From NCBI GenBank assembly GCA_016707785.1, contig JADJGZ010000017.1:1-64000 (forward strand): a DNA stretch of 64,000 bases, given 5' to 3'. Within the stretch, counting starts at the first letter, position 1. Every line of letters starts with the position of its first letter. Under the pieces are notes generated by a model. The model was not told the origin of the DNA. It searched no databases and saw nothing but the letters and a program-made list of their open reading frames with translations. This stretch comes from Bacteroidales bacterium. GTDB lineage: Bacteria > Bacteroidota > Bacteroidia > Bacteroidales > UBA4417. The translations under genes were made by a program, and so were the position numbers. Below, one piece after another: positions 35,531-43,523 of the stretch.

Positions 35531-36088
35531 ATGAATCAGTCCCAGATAACCCTACGTTACGCCAAAGCATTGTTTGATCTTGCCCAGGAACGAAAAATTC
35601 TTGAGAAGGTAAAGGCTGATATGGCCCTGATTGACCAGGTATGCCACGAGAATAAAGAACTCAGGGGCATGTTACATAACCCTGTTATTAGTGTCGATAA
35701 GAAACAAAAAGTATTACACCAGCTTTTTGAAAAACATATTGATAAACTCACTCTCCAATTTATAGATATCATATCAAGGAAAAGAAGAGAGAGCTATATT
35801 GATGGTATAGCATCTGCTTTTGTTAGTCTTTATAAGGAATTCAAAGGGATTAAAACCGCTTATGTTAAATCGGCTGTTTCCCTTACTGTCAGCGATAAAA
35901 AAGAAATGGTCGGAATGCTTAATAAAATGACAGGAAAGGAAATTGAACTCATAGAAGAAATCAAATCTGATTTGATTGGAGGGTTCGTACTCACGATGGA
36001 TCAATACCAGATTGATCAAAGTTTGATGACTAAAATCAAACAACTTAAAAAAGATTTTGAAAAGAACCTCTATGTCAAAGGGTTCTAA
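35531..36088 (+). CDS. atpH: ATP synthase F1 subunit delta
   Basis: A 185-residue delta (OSCP) subunit linking the b stalk to the alpha3beta3 head. The N-terminal ITLRYAKALFDLAQER and C-terminal EIKSDLIGGFVLTMDQYQIDQS motifs are conserved. It lies 49 nt after atpF and 65 nt before atpA. Confidence 0.93.
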   Translation: MNQSQITLRYAKALFDLAQERKILEKVKADMALIDQVCHENKELRGMLHNPVISVDKKQKVLHQLFEKHIDKLTLQFIDIISRKRRESYIDGIASAFVSLYKEFKGIKTAYVKSAVSLTVSDKKEMVGMLNKMTGKEIELIEEIKSDLIGGFVLTMDQYQIDQSLMTKIKQLKKDFEKNLYVKGF

Positions 36089-36153
36089 CTTTCAAATGAA
36101 TATTCAAGCCTTTCATTCGATAATTTTCACCCAAAACATAACAATTACAGCAT

Positions 36154-37737
36154 ATGTCAGAGATTAAACCCGCAGAAGTTACCGCGATTCTAAGACAGGA
36201 ATTAGCCGGATTTAAAACGGAAGCTGAGATCCAGGAAGTAGGTTCCGTTCTCCAGGTAGGTGATGGAATTGCCCGTGTTTATGGACTCACCAACGCTCAA
36301 AGTGGTGAATTGGTTGAGTTCACCAAAACCGGGGTAAAAGGAATTGTTCTTAACCTTGAAGAAGATAATGTAGGGATCGTACTCCTGGGAGAATCCAACA
36401 ATATCAAGGAAGGAGATACCGTTCAAAGAACCCGTCGCATTGCTTCTGTTAAAGTGGGTGAAGGCCTGTTAGGTCGTGTTATCAATACCATCGGCGAACC
36501 TATCGATGGGAAGGGTGAAATTAAGGGCGATCTATACGAAATGCCCCTTGAACGTAAAGCCCCGGGTGTAATTTTCCGCCAACCTGTTACTGAGCCGTTA
36601 CAGACTGGTATAAAAGCTATCGATGCCATGATTCCGATCGGAAGGGGTCAAAGAGAGCTGATCATCGGCGACCGCCAGACAGGTAAATCTGCCATTGCAA
36701 TCGATACTATCATCAATCAGAAGGATAACTTCGAAAAAGGTAAGCCTGTTTATTGCATATATGTAGCTATTGGTCAAAAGGGATCAACGGTAGCCAATGT
36801 TGTAAAAACGCTTGAAGATAATGGGGCGATGGCTTATACCACTGTTATATGTGCTACCGCATCCGACCCTGCCGCTATGCAGTTTTATGCTCCTTTCACC
36901 GGTGCTGCTGTAGGAGAATTCTTCCGCGACTCAGGCCGTCCTGCTTTGGTTATTTATGATGACCTTTCGAAACAGGCTGTAGCATATCGCGAAGTTTCCC
37001 TGCTACTGCGTCGCCCCCCCGGACGTGAAGCCTATCCCGGTGATGTATTTTACCTGCATTCACGCTTACTTGAAAGAGCCGCAAAGGTGATCAAGAGTGA
37101 TGAAATTGCAGCTAAAATGAATGACCTTCCTGATACTATTCGTCCATTGGTTAAAGGAGGTGGCTCACTCACAGCTCTGCCAATCATTGAAACCCAGGCT
37201 GGTGACGTTTCAGCCTACATCCCAACTAATGTGATCTCAATTACTGATGGACAGATCTTCCTCGAAACCGGTCTGTTTAATTCAGGAATCCGTCCAGCTA
37301 TCAATGTTGGGATTTCGGTATCCAGAGTTGGGGGGAATGCCCAGATCAAGGCCATGAAAAAGGTGGCCGGTACTTTAAAACTTGCTCAGGCCGAATACCG
37401 CGAATTAGAAGCTTTTTCCAAATTCGGTTCCGACCTCGATTCAGCTACCAAGAATATTCTTGACAAAGGTGCCCGTAATGTGGAAATTCTGAAACAAGAC
37501 CAATACTCCCCTGTACCTGTTGAAAAACAAGTTGCCATCATCGCATGTGGTACCCGTGGATTACTCCAGAGGGTGCCTGTTAAAAGTATCAGGGATTTTG
37601 AAGCCGAATTCCTTCATCACCTGGAAGTAAGCCATGCTGATATTCTCGATGATCTCCGCCAGGGTAAACTCGACGATCAGATCCTCGCACGCATCGACAA
37701 CATTGCTAAAGAAGTATCTGCTAAATACATCAAATAG
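36154..37737 (+). CDS. atpA: ATP synthase F1 subunit alpha
   Basis: A 527-residue alpha subunit with non-catalytic nucleotide-binding site. The P-loop GDRQTGKSAIAID is near 172-184, and the signature PAINVGISVSRVGG near 378. Length and motifs are normal. Together with gamma it lies here, while the catalytic beta subunit gene (atpD) and epsilon (atpC) are absent from the window, as is usual in Bacteroidota where atpDC is a separate operon. Confidence 0.97.
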   Translation: MSEIKPAEVTAILRQELAGFKTEAEIQEVGSVLQVGDGIARVYGLTNAQSGELVEFTKTGVKGIVLNLEEDNVGIVLLGESNNIKEGDTVQRTRRIASVKVGEGLLGRVINTIGEPIDGKGEIKGDLYEMPLERKAPGVIFRQPVTEPLQTGIKAIDAMIPIGRGQRELIIGDRQTGKSAIAIDTIINQKDNFEKGKPVYCIYVAIGQKGSTVANVVKTLEDNGAMAYTTVICATASDPAAMQFYAPFTGAAVGEFFRDSGRPALVIYDDLSKQAVAYREVSLLLRRPPGREAYPGDVFYLHSRLLERAAKVIKSDEIAAKMNDLPDTIRPLVKGGGSLTALPIIETQAGDVSAYIPTNVISITDGQIFLETGLFNSGIRPAINVGISVSRVGGNAQIKAMKKVAGTLKLAQAEYRELEAFSKFGSDLDSATKNILDKGARNVEILKQDQYSPVPVEKQVAIIACGTRGLLQRVPVKSIRDFEAEFLHHLEVSHADILDDLRQGKLDDQILARIDNIAKEVSAKYIK

Positions 37738-37778
37738 TCGCTTCGTTTCTGAAATCAGTATACGATCAATTGTAGAAT

Positions 37779-38678
37779 ATGCCAAGTTTAAAAGAAGTCC
37801 GCATCAGGATTGCTTCGGTAAAATCGACCCAGCAAATCACCAGTGCCATGAAAATGGTAGCTGCATCAAAACTGCGCCGTGCACAGAATGCTATCCTGAA
37901 AATGCGTCCCTATGCCGCAAAACTTAAGGAGATCCTTCAAAACCTCTCTGCAAGCATTGAAACCGGCAATGATAATCCTTTTGCACGACAAAGTAATCCC
38001 GAGAAAGTGCTGATGATTGTCTTAACTTCCAATCGCGGACTTTGCGGAGCCTTCAATTCAAACATTATCAAGACGACCCTCCAATGCATGAATGACAAAT
38101 ATTCTTCTGCTAACCAAAGCGGAAATATCCATTTTATGACCATTGGACGAAAAGGGACAGAATTCTTTTCGAAAAGAGGCTTTCATGTTATCTCTTCCCA
38201 TGACTCTATTTATGACCAATTGACATGGGACAATGCATCTGCCATTGCAACAGGATTGATGAAATCATTCGCTGCACATGAATATGACAGAATAGAAATT
38301 GTATACAACCAGTTCAAAAATGCAGCAGTTCAAAAAATAACCGTTGAACAGTTTCTTCCGATTGAACCACCTAAAAAGGATCCTGCAGAGGTTGCATTAA
38401 ATCAACAAAAAAGCCAGGTAGATTATATTTTTGAACCTTCCCAGGAGCAGATTGTTACTGAATTGATCCCTAAATCACTAAAAATTCAGTTCTATAAAGC
38501 ATTGCTGGACTCATTTGCCTCAGAACACGGTGCCCGAATGACCGCCATGCACCAGGCCACTGATAATGCCCGTGAACTGTTGAAGGATTTAAACCTGGCC
38601 TATAACAAAGCCCGCCAGGCATCCATTACTAAGGAAATCCTCGAGATTGTTAGTGGCGCTGAAGCTCTGAAAGGATAG
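37779..38678 (+). CDS. atpG: ATP synthase F1 subunit gamma
   Basis: A 299-residue central-shaft subunit. N-terminal PSLKEVRIRIASVKSTQQIT and C-terminal ARMTAMHQATDNARELL are the conserved coiled-coil pair that rotates inside the head. It ends the atpBEFHAG cluster, 41 nt after atpA. No obvious terminator is seen before the downstream repeat region. Confidence 0.95.
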   Translation: MPSLKEVRIRIASVKSTQQITSAMKMVAASKLRRAQNAILKMRPYAAKLKEILQNLSASIETGNDNPFARQSNPEKVLMIVLTSNRGLCGAFNSNIIKTTLQCMNDKYSSANQSGNIHFMTIGRKGTEFFSKRGFHVISSHDSIYDQLTWDNASAIATGLMKSFAAHEYDRIEIVYNQFKNAAVQKITVEQFLPIEPPKKDPAEVALNQQKSQVDYIFEPSQEQIVTELIPKSLKIQFYKALLDSFASEHGARMTAMHQATDNARELLKDLNLAYNKARQASITKEILEIVSGAEALKG

Positions 38679-38900
38679 TTAAACACCTGCAAGGGTATTG
38701 ACAGCTGAAACTAAGTTCTTTTGGTCACACTTTCTGCTTGTATCGACCAGATGTCTGTTCAACACTGCTAGTTCTTACATTAAAATGTCACTTCATCCGA
38801 CATTATGCACCCGCCTGACCGAAATAACCCTTGCTAAATATAGATAAAGATCTCAGTCTGACAAGTCTGAATTCCAAGCCAAACACTTCCCTTCTGAGAA

Positions 38901-39016
38901 ATCAAACACCCGACATCAAACATCAGACATCCAACATCCAACATCAGACATCCAACATCCAACATCAGACATCCAACATCAGACCTCAGACATCAGACAT
39001 CCAACATTAAACATCA
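38901..39016. repeat. Heptamer repeat ACATCAG/ACATCCA forming the ferritin leader
   Basis: About sixteen 7-bp units run to within 7 nt of the ferritin ATG. The preceding 220 bp after atpG show no gene. Any ferritin transcript starting upstream would carry the repeat as its 5' untranslated region. Confidence 0.9.
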
Positions 39017-39022
39017 GTTCCC

Positions 39023-39550
39023 ATGATCAAAAATAAAGTTGAAAAAGTCCTCGTAGGACAGATCAAGAATGAAGAGCACTCATCGAGACTCTACATGGCA
39101 ATGGCATCCTGGTGCCAGGTGAAAGGTTTTCCGGGAGCATCACAATACCTCTTCAACCAATCGAATGAAGAACGGACACACATGCTGAAGTTTGTAAATT
39201 ATGTGAACGAAAGAGGAGGACATTCTCTTTTCTCAGCTTTGGATAACCCAACAGCTGATTATAAGTCATTGGTCGACATTTTCGAAAAAGTGCTGAAACA
39301 TGAAGAATTCATCACTGAACAAATCAATAAACTTTATGAAGTAGCACTTAACGAGAAAGACTATACAACCGGAAGTTTCCTTCAATGGTTCATTACCGAA
39401 CAAATTGAAGAAGAGGCTACGGTTCATGGAATCCTCGATAAAATGAAACTTGCAGGAAATGAAGCGGGTGGTTTATTCCTTATTGACAAGGATCTTTCAG
39501 CCCTTGCTGCAACAAAAGCTGCTGCTGCTAAAGCCGGACAAGCTACCTAA
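39023..39550 (+). CDS. ftnA: Ferritin (bacterial FtnA type)
   Basis: A 175-residue non-haem ferritin storing iron as a 24-mer shell. The di-iron ferroxidase ligands are visible in helix A (QIKNEEHSSRLYMAM, Glu near 17), helix B (SNEERTHMLKF, Glu and His near 50-53), helix C (EFITEQINKLY, Glu near 94), and QWFITEQIEEEATVH, Gln/Glu near 126-131. An Ala-rich C-terminal tail (ALAATKAAAAKAGQ) extends about ten residues past the usual end. It is monocistronic with its own terminator. The leader is repeat DNA, and no Fur box was recognised. Confidence 0.92.
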   Translation: MIKNKVEKVLVGQIKNEEHSSRLYMAMASWCQVKGFPGASQYLFNQSNEERTHMLKFVNYVNERGGHSLFSALDNPTADYKSLVDIFEKVLKHEEFITEQINKLYEVALNEKDYTTGSFLQWFITEQIEEEATVHGILDKMKLAGNEAGGLFLIDKDLSALAATKAAAAKAGQAT

Positions 39551-39580
39551 TCATTTGATCCGTTTGAAATTTTATTATTG

Positions 39581-39612
39581 AAGGCTGTCAGAACTGGCAG
39601 CCTTATTTTTTT
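39581..39612 (+). terminator. Rho-independent terminator of the ferritin gene
   Basis: AAGGCTGTCAG and CTGGCAGCCTT pair with one G-T wobble around an AA loop, followed by A and seven T residues, 31 nt after the stop. Confidence 0.9.
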
Positions 39613-39700
39613 ACTATTGTTTGTTCCAATTCCCGATACCAATTTTCCCCATACTTTCTAATAAGGGCATCCTTCAGAAATATATATAAAGGGACATTAT

Positions 39701-40162
39701 TCATCTTCCCATTTTTAAGGCTTCATGGCAAATATGCCATTCATGGTAATTGAGTGCATCAAAATCCTTATACCCACTCACCCTTATAGGATACAAGTGA
39801 CAGGAAATGGGCTTGGCAAAGGAAATCTTCCCTTCCTGGAAAGCTTTCTCAATAGCACATCGGGCCGTTCCATTCTCAAAATAGACAAAAGCACATTCCT
39901 GGTCATTCACCAAAGGTGTAACAAAATGACCAAACATATCATAATCGAATACCCCGTTTTTATCAATAGCTTCAATTCCTTCTGTCACCATAAAAGGCTT
40001 AATTTCATCTATCGAATCTTCTATCCAGGCGATTTCTTCTTCCTCTAACGGAGCCCCGGCATCACCTTCCACGCAACAGGCACCATGGCATTTTTCGAGG
40101 TCACAGACAAACCTAATATCACGAAGGTCATCCGAAATCAGGGTGTTTTCAATTGAAATCAT
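39701..40162 (-). CDS. DUF3109 cysteine-rich protein with 3' frameshift
   Basis: A DUF3109 family protein of unknown function whose cysteines probably bind metal: VCDLEKCHGACCVEGDAGAPLEEEE near the N-terminus, Cys in DQECAFVYFENGTARCAIE, PISCHLYPIRV and EWHICHEALK. The frame stops at 39701 after ALKMGR, but the conserved family C-terminus continues in another frame: MNNVPLYIFLKDALIR and YGENWYRELE down to a stop at 39603. A single-base insertion or deletion near 39698-39703 therefore truncates about 30 residues. This may be real decay or a sequencing error. Start at MISIENTL fits the family; the frame is open 12 codons upstream. Confidence 0.8.
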   Translation of the reverse strand: MISIENTLISDDLRDIRFVCDLEKCHGACCVEGDAGAPLEEEEIAWIEDSIDEIKPFMVTEGIEAIDKNGVFDYDMFGHFVTPLVNDQECAFVYFENGTARCAIEKAFQEGKISFAKPISCHLYPIRVSGYKDFDALNYHEWHICHEALKMGR

Positions 40163-40375
40163 GCTGTAAAGATAGGTAATTGACCTTTTGTGGAACACAT
40201 TACCAGATAATCCTTCCTTTAGAAAATCTTATGCCAAATGCATCTCTTATAATCAGATATTCAACGACTTCAGCAATAGAAATATATTCATTTGAAAAGT
40301 AATATTAATCTTTCAACTAACTTTATTGTAACAAAATCGGATCACTATCGACAAAATAATATAAATCACATTCGA

Positions 40376-40891
40376 ATGGATGAGCGAGAGCGCCTGTTCA
40401 GGCAAATGATAAATGAAAACAAAGAAAAAATTTACCGGATATGCATCTATCATGCTTCCTGTCGGGAGGATTGCGAGGATATGTTCCAGCAAGTGCTGAT
40501 CAACATATGGTCTTCCCTACCGAATTTCCGGGGAGATTCAAAAGTAAGTACATGGATTTACCGTATTGCACTTAACACTACTATCGACTTTAACAGGGCG
40601 GAATCGAGAAGGATGAAAAACCACCAACAGTTAATGCAGGAGTTCCGGTTGGTTTCCGGCCAGGATGACCGATGGGAAAAACTAAGAAAAGAAAAGATGC
40701 TGGATGAAATTCATTCTCAGATCATCCAGTTGTCAGTTATCGACAAACTCATTATGTCCTTATTCATGGAAGAACTCAGTTCCAGGGAAATCGCGGGAGT
40801 GGTGGGCATCAGTGAGGGAAATGTCAGGATCAAGATCCACCGTATCAGGGAAAGTCTCAAATCAATACTCGGAGGGCAAAATCATGAATGA
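40376..40891 (+). CDS. ECF-type RNA polymerase sigma factor
   Basis: A 171-residue sigma-70 family factor of the extracytoplasmic-function class. Region 2 has CREDCEDMFQQVLINIWSSL and FRGDSKVSTWIYRIALN; region 4 has SVIDKLIMSLFMEELSSREIAGVVGISEGNVRIKIHR, which is the promoter-recognising helix-turn-helix. Start at MDERERLF; the frame is open 28 codons upstream. The last 8 nt overlap the start of the following membrane protein gene, a layout typical of sigma/anti-sigma pairs. Its target promoters cannot be read from the window. Confidence 0.88.
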   Translation: MDERERLFRQMINENKEKIYRICIYHASCREDCEDMFQQVLINIWSSLPNFRGDSKVSTWIYRIALNTTIDFNRAESRRMKNHQQLMQEFRLVSGQDDRWEKLRKEKMLDEIHSQIIQLSVIDKLIMSLFMEELSSREIAGVVGISEGNVRIKIHRIRESLKSILGGQNHE

Positions 40892-41435
40892 AATCAATCA
40901 AAACTCCGGTTCCACCGGCAGTAACCTGGAGGGATTGCTGGAAAAGCTTCGCAACATGGAATCAGAAAGCCTCCGGGAATTGCGACGGTGGAAAATCATC
41001 ATCAGTATCCTTGGAATAATCATCATTCTGTCAGTTATCCTGGATCCAAACCTTGTGATGATCATTGAAGGAATCTGCCTCTCCGGCCTGTTTATTCTCT
41101 ACACCTACACCATCAGACGGATTCGTTTGAAGCCCTTCGATCTTTCGGTAAAGGAACTCTTACAGTATAAACTAAAAGAATCAAGGTTCATCCAGCCTTT
41201 GACCATCCTTGCTGCTTTGTTCGCTGCACCACTCATTTATATTGGAATCAGCATTCTCATCACACGATACCTTAATCTCAACATCCAGGGATGTACTATG
41301 TTCTGCCTGACCAATATAATATTTGCCGTATTCTTTGTCCTTGTATTATTGCTGGCTTACTTTGTTTGGTACAGGAAAAACAAGCCGGTAATCCTTTCAA
41401 TTAAACAATGTCTCGAGGAACTTTCCGGAGTGTGA
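40884..41435 (+). CDS. Membrane protein coupled to the ECF sigma factor
   Basis: A 183-residue protein with a hydrophilic N-terminal region of about 45 residues (LEGLLEKLRNMESESL) and four transmembrane helices at about 48-90 (two), 120-142 and 150-175. It overlaps the sigma gene by 8 nt (ATGAATGA), so translation is coupled and it is a good candidate for the cognate anti-sigma or membrane sensor. No zinc anti-sigma motif is present; the assignment rests on position. An open frame in front of 40884 is the out-of-frame shadow of the sigma gene. Confidence 0.75.
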   Translation: MNEINQNSGSTGSNLEGLLEKLRNMESESLRELRRWKIIISILGIIIILSVILDPNLVMIIEGICLSGLFILYTYTIRRIRLKPFDLSVKELLQYKLKESRFIQPLTILAALFAAPLIYIGISILITRYLNLNIQGCTMFCLTNIIFAVFFVLVLLLAYFVWYRKNKPVILSIKQCLEELSGV

Positions 41436-41460
41436 TCAGCCGTTTTTGCTGATTTTTTTT
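41435..41460 (+). terminator. Terminator overlapping a convergent gene end
   Basis: ATCAGC and GCTGAT with a 7-nt loop, followed by eight T residues, begin at the stop of the membrane protein gene. The hairpin also encodes the last codons and stop of the convergent Crp/Fnr gene. Confidence 0.85.
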
Positions 41461-42161
41461 AGAATTTCCTCCTTCAGAAGGTGAATATGATCCTTTGACA
41501 CTTCAATAATACCATCCTCCCTGAATTTTGTCATCACCCTGGTCAGGTTTTCTCTTGAAACTCCAACCAGATCAGCTATCTCCTGCCTGGTTAATTGTAA
41601 GGGAAACCGTTCATTCTCATAAATCTTTTCTGCGAGGTAAAGCAAAATGTCAGCAAACCTTCCATCCGTCTTTTTATGACTATTGGATATAAAACGATAG
41701 TAATTATAAAGGTTTTCTTTACCCACTTCCGAAAGTATCTGGAAAGCAAAATTCCCGTTTTCCTTTACCAATTGCTTAAAGGTATTGATGTCGATGTAGC
41801 AGATTTTCAGGTCTTCCAGGGCTGCGTAAGAATAGTGGTTGATCTTATCCCCAAAAAGCGAATGAATGCCTAAATAGGTGTGCGGCTTCAAAATCTGGAT
41901 GATACGTGACTTTTTACTGGAACTAACAACAAACTCCTTAACATATCCTGTTTTCAAGTATATAATATTGGAAATCAACACATCTGATCGAATAATTATC
42001 TCCCCTTTCTTGATTTCTGATTCTATACTATGATTACTGAGTAGCTCAAATTGTGCCTTGTTCAATAAGGATACCGCACACGACATATCAATACAGTCAC
42101 AACAGCTGCTCTTATTGAGTTCATCAAAGGTTTTTAGCATATACTTCAGAGATTTCGGCAC
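41436..42161 (-). CDS. Crp/Fnr regulator with FNR-like cysteines
   Basis: A 241-residue regulator. The N-terminus has Cys at 20, 21, 23 and 28, and another at 121, close to the four [4Fe-4S] ligands of E. coli FNR (20, 23, 29, 122), so oxygen or NO sensing through an Fe-S cluster is plausible. The cNMP-type beta roll spans about 30-150, and the winged helix-turn-helix about 165-235. Its recognition helix reads LVGVSRENLTRVMTKF, with the RE...R pattern of CRP, which binds TGTGA half sites, rather than the E..SR of FNR. TGTGATA...TATCACA lies 17 nt upstream of its start, in the promoter shared with the dsr-like operon. Autoregulation and control of that operon are inferred. Confidence 0.85.
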   Translation of the reverse strand: MPKSLKYMLKTFDELNKSSCCDCIDMSCAVSLLNKAQFELLSNHSIESEIKKGEIIIRSDVLISNIIYLKTGYVKEFVVSSSKKSRIIQILKPHTYLGIHSLFGDKINHYSYAALEDLKICYIDINTFKQLVKENGNFAFQILSEVGKENLYNYYRFISNSHKKTDGRFADILLYLAEKIYENERFPLQLTRQEIADLVGVSRENLTRVMTKFREDGIIEVSKDHIHLLKEEILKKISKNG

Positions 42162-42177
42162 AAATCTATGTATAAGA

Positions 42178-42217
42178 TGTGATAAATATCACATTCATGT
42201 GGTATCAAATATCACAT
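42178..42217. promoter_or_regulatory. Two Crp/Fnr-type boxes in the divergent promoter
   Basis: Box 1, 42178-42193, is TGTGATAAATATCACA, a near-perfect palindrome with 7-nt arms. Box 2, 42198-42216, is TGTGGTATCAAATATCACA with a longer spacer. AAATATCACAT occurs twice as a direct repeat 23 bp apart. Half sites match TGTGA, as expected for the recognition helix of the adjacent regulator. Confidence 0.8.
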
Positions 42218-42247
42218 AGCTGGAATATTTCCTGTATTGCAGGGTGA

Positions 42248-42255
42248 TACATTTG
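42248..42255 (+). promoter_or_regulatory. -7 element of the dsr-like operon
   Basis: TACATTTG fits TAnnTTTG. No TTTG or TTG lies 19-21 nt upstream, which fits an activator-dependent promoter with the Crp/Fnr boxes centred about 55 and 76 nt before the expected start near 42262. Confidence 0.55.
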
Positions 42256-42332
42256 CACGGTATCCAACAATGAACGGACAGTTGCTGCTTTCCGAATTAC
42301 AAAAGATGTTTCACTACTAAAAATTTTTTGAT

Positions 42333-42569
42333 TTGGATTACTCAACATGCCCTTCAAAAAAAAATTGCCAGGTTTTTACTATCCAGGGATTTGTTCCTTT
42401 GGAAAAAAAAGTCTTCTATGCCGGAAATTTTTGTGATGCAGGAGAGCCATCATGGAAACAATGCAAAAGGTTCAATACTAAATTGGAGTTGAACCTATGT
42501 CCGGATTTTGTCCTTCCTGACTCAGAGTTTACAATAGATGAAATACTGGACCGGCTTGAGAATGAATAA
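42333..42569 (+). CDS. Small Cys-rich protein, TTG start
   Basis: A 78-residue protein with five cysteines: STCPSKKNC at 5-12, GNFCDAGEPSWKQCKRF near 32-44, and NLCPDF near 55. The C-x(n)-C...CxRF layout recalls small metal- or Fe-S-binding domains of anaerobes, but I do not recognise the family. No in-frame ATG exists and a stop lies five codons upstream, so TTG at 42333 is the probable start. It is the first gene after the Crp/Fnr-controlled promoter, 15 nt before dsrC, and so belongs to the sulfur/redox operon. Confidence 0.6.
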   Translation: MDYSTCPSKKNCQVFTIQGFVPLEKKVFYAGNFCDAGEPSWKQCKRFNTKLELNLCPDFVLPDSEFTIDEILDRLENE

Positions 42570-42584
42570 CTAATCAAATACGAT

Positions 42585-42902
42585 ATGCCTACATTAGAAT
42601 TACAAGGTAGAAGCTTTGAAGTAGATGGAGATGGATTTCTCTCTACCCCTGAATTATGGAATGAAGAAGTGGCTCGTTTATTCGCTGAATATGATGGGCT
42701 TGCCGATCTGACCGATAAGCACTGGGTTGTCATCAAGTTCATCAGGAGAAATTTTGAGGAAAAGGGAAACGCCCCAATGATTCGCAGCATCTGCCAGGAA
42801 ACAGGGGTTAAACTCCGGGAAATCTATGAGCTATTCCCTCTCGGTCCTGCCAGAGGCGCCTGCCGGGTTGCCGGTTTACCCAAACCTGACGGTTGTGTAT
42901 AA
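42585..42902 (+). CDS. dsrC: DsrC family sulfur-carrier protein with both arm cysteines
   Basis: A 105-residue protein of the TusE/DsrC/DsvC family. The fold core is seen in LTDKHWVVIKFIRRNFEEKG and APMIRSICQETGVKLREIYELFP. The flexible C-terminal arm has GACRVAGLPKPDGCV: the penultimate Cys104 (CysA) and Cys93 (CysB) are ten residues apart, the arrangement of true DsrC, which carries sulfur as a persulfide or trisulfide. TusE proteins usually have only CysA. In sulfite reducers DsrC trisulfide is reduced by membrane DsrMKJOP. The following two genes are DsrM- and DsrK-like, so this DsrC likely feeds them; no DsrAB is encoded nearby. An additional Cys70 is present. Confidence 0.9.
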   Translation: MPTLELQGRSFEVDGDGFLSTPELWNEEVARLFAEYDGLADLTDKHWVVIKFIRRNFEEKGNAPMIRSICQETGVKLREIYELFPLGPARGACRVAGLPKPDGCV

Positions 42903-42903
42903 T

Positions 42904-43515
42904 ATGAGCTGGTATATCTTTCTTACCCTGCTTTCACTAACCCTCTGTTTAGGCTCCTGCCTCTTTCACATCGGCAAATTGGTTTCTATGGGCAAACCAG
43001 CTGATCATTCTGATCCGATTGGAAATGAAAAGGAGGGTATCCTTTATTCATTTACCGGAGGAATGAGCCCATCAAAAAAGGAATCGGCATTTTTGCATCT
43101 TCCTACCTATATAGCAGGATTACTATACCACATTGGAACATTTCTTTCCTTTGGATTACTCCTACTGATTCTTGCCGGTATTTCATTACCCGCAATTGTC
43201 AAACTGATTTTGGGTGGCTTTTTAATCCTGACTGCCAGCTGTGGTCTGGGGATTTTTGTTAAGCGATTCATTAAACCTCATCTGCGACAGCTTTCAAATC
43301 CGGATGATTACATTTCAAACCTTCTGGTTACTGCTTTCCAGGTAGTCACGGCTATACAGCTTCATATTCCCATTATCGCTTACTTCATGATCAGCAGTGC
43401 GTTGTTACTGTACTTGCCACTGGGGAAACTCAAACACATGGTGTACTTTTTCGCCGCCCGCTATCAACTGGGCTTCTTTTATGGACGGCGTGGTGTATGG
43501 CCACCTAAAAACTGA
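42904..43515 (+). CDS. dsrM: DsrM-like membrane cytochrome b
   Basis: A 203-residue membrane protein related to NarI/DsrM/HmeC haem-b subunits. Four or five hydrophobic helices lie at about 3-28, 66-96, 98-120 and 130-162. Candidate haem-ligand His residues are 22, 65, 76, 144 and 168, in FHIGK, LYHIGTFLSF, QLHIPIIAYF and KLKHMV. The C-terminus is basic and probably cytoplasmic. It would exchange electrons between menaquinol and the DsrK-like subunit encoded 8 nt downstream. It is shorter than DsrM of sulfate reducers (about 330 residues). Start at 42904, 1 nt after the dsrC stop. Confidence 0.78.
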   Translation: MSWYIFLTLLSLTLCLGSCLFHIGKLVSMGKPADHSDPIGNEKEGILYSFTGGMSPSKKESAFLHLPTYIAGLLYHIGTFLSFGLLLLILAGISLPAIVKLILGGFLILTASCGLGIFVKRFIKPHLRQLSNPDDYISNLLVTAFQVVTAIQLHIPIIAYFMISSALLLYLPLGKLKHMVYFFAARYQLGFFYGRRGVWPPKN

Positions 43516-43523
43516 ACTACATT

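Noticed and set aside
38901..39016. CRISPR-like array of short repeats
   Set aside because: The period is 7 bp with no unique spacers, so it is a simple tandem repeat and not a CRISPR.
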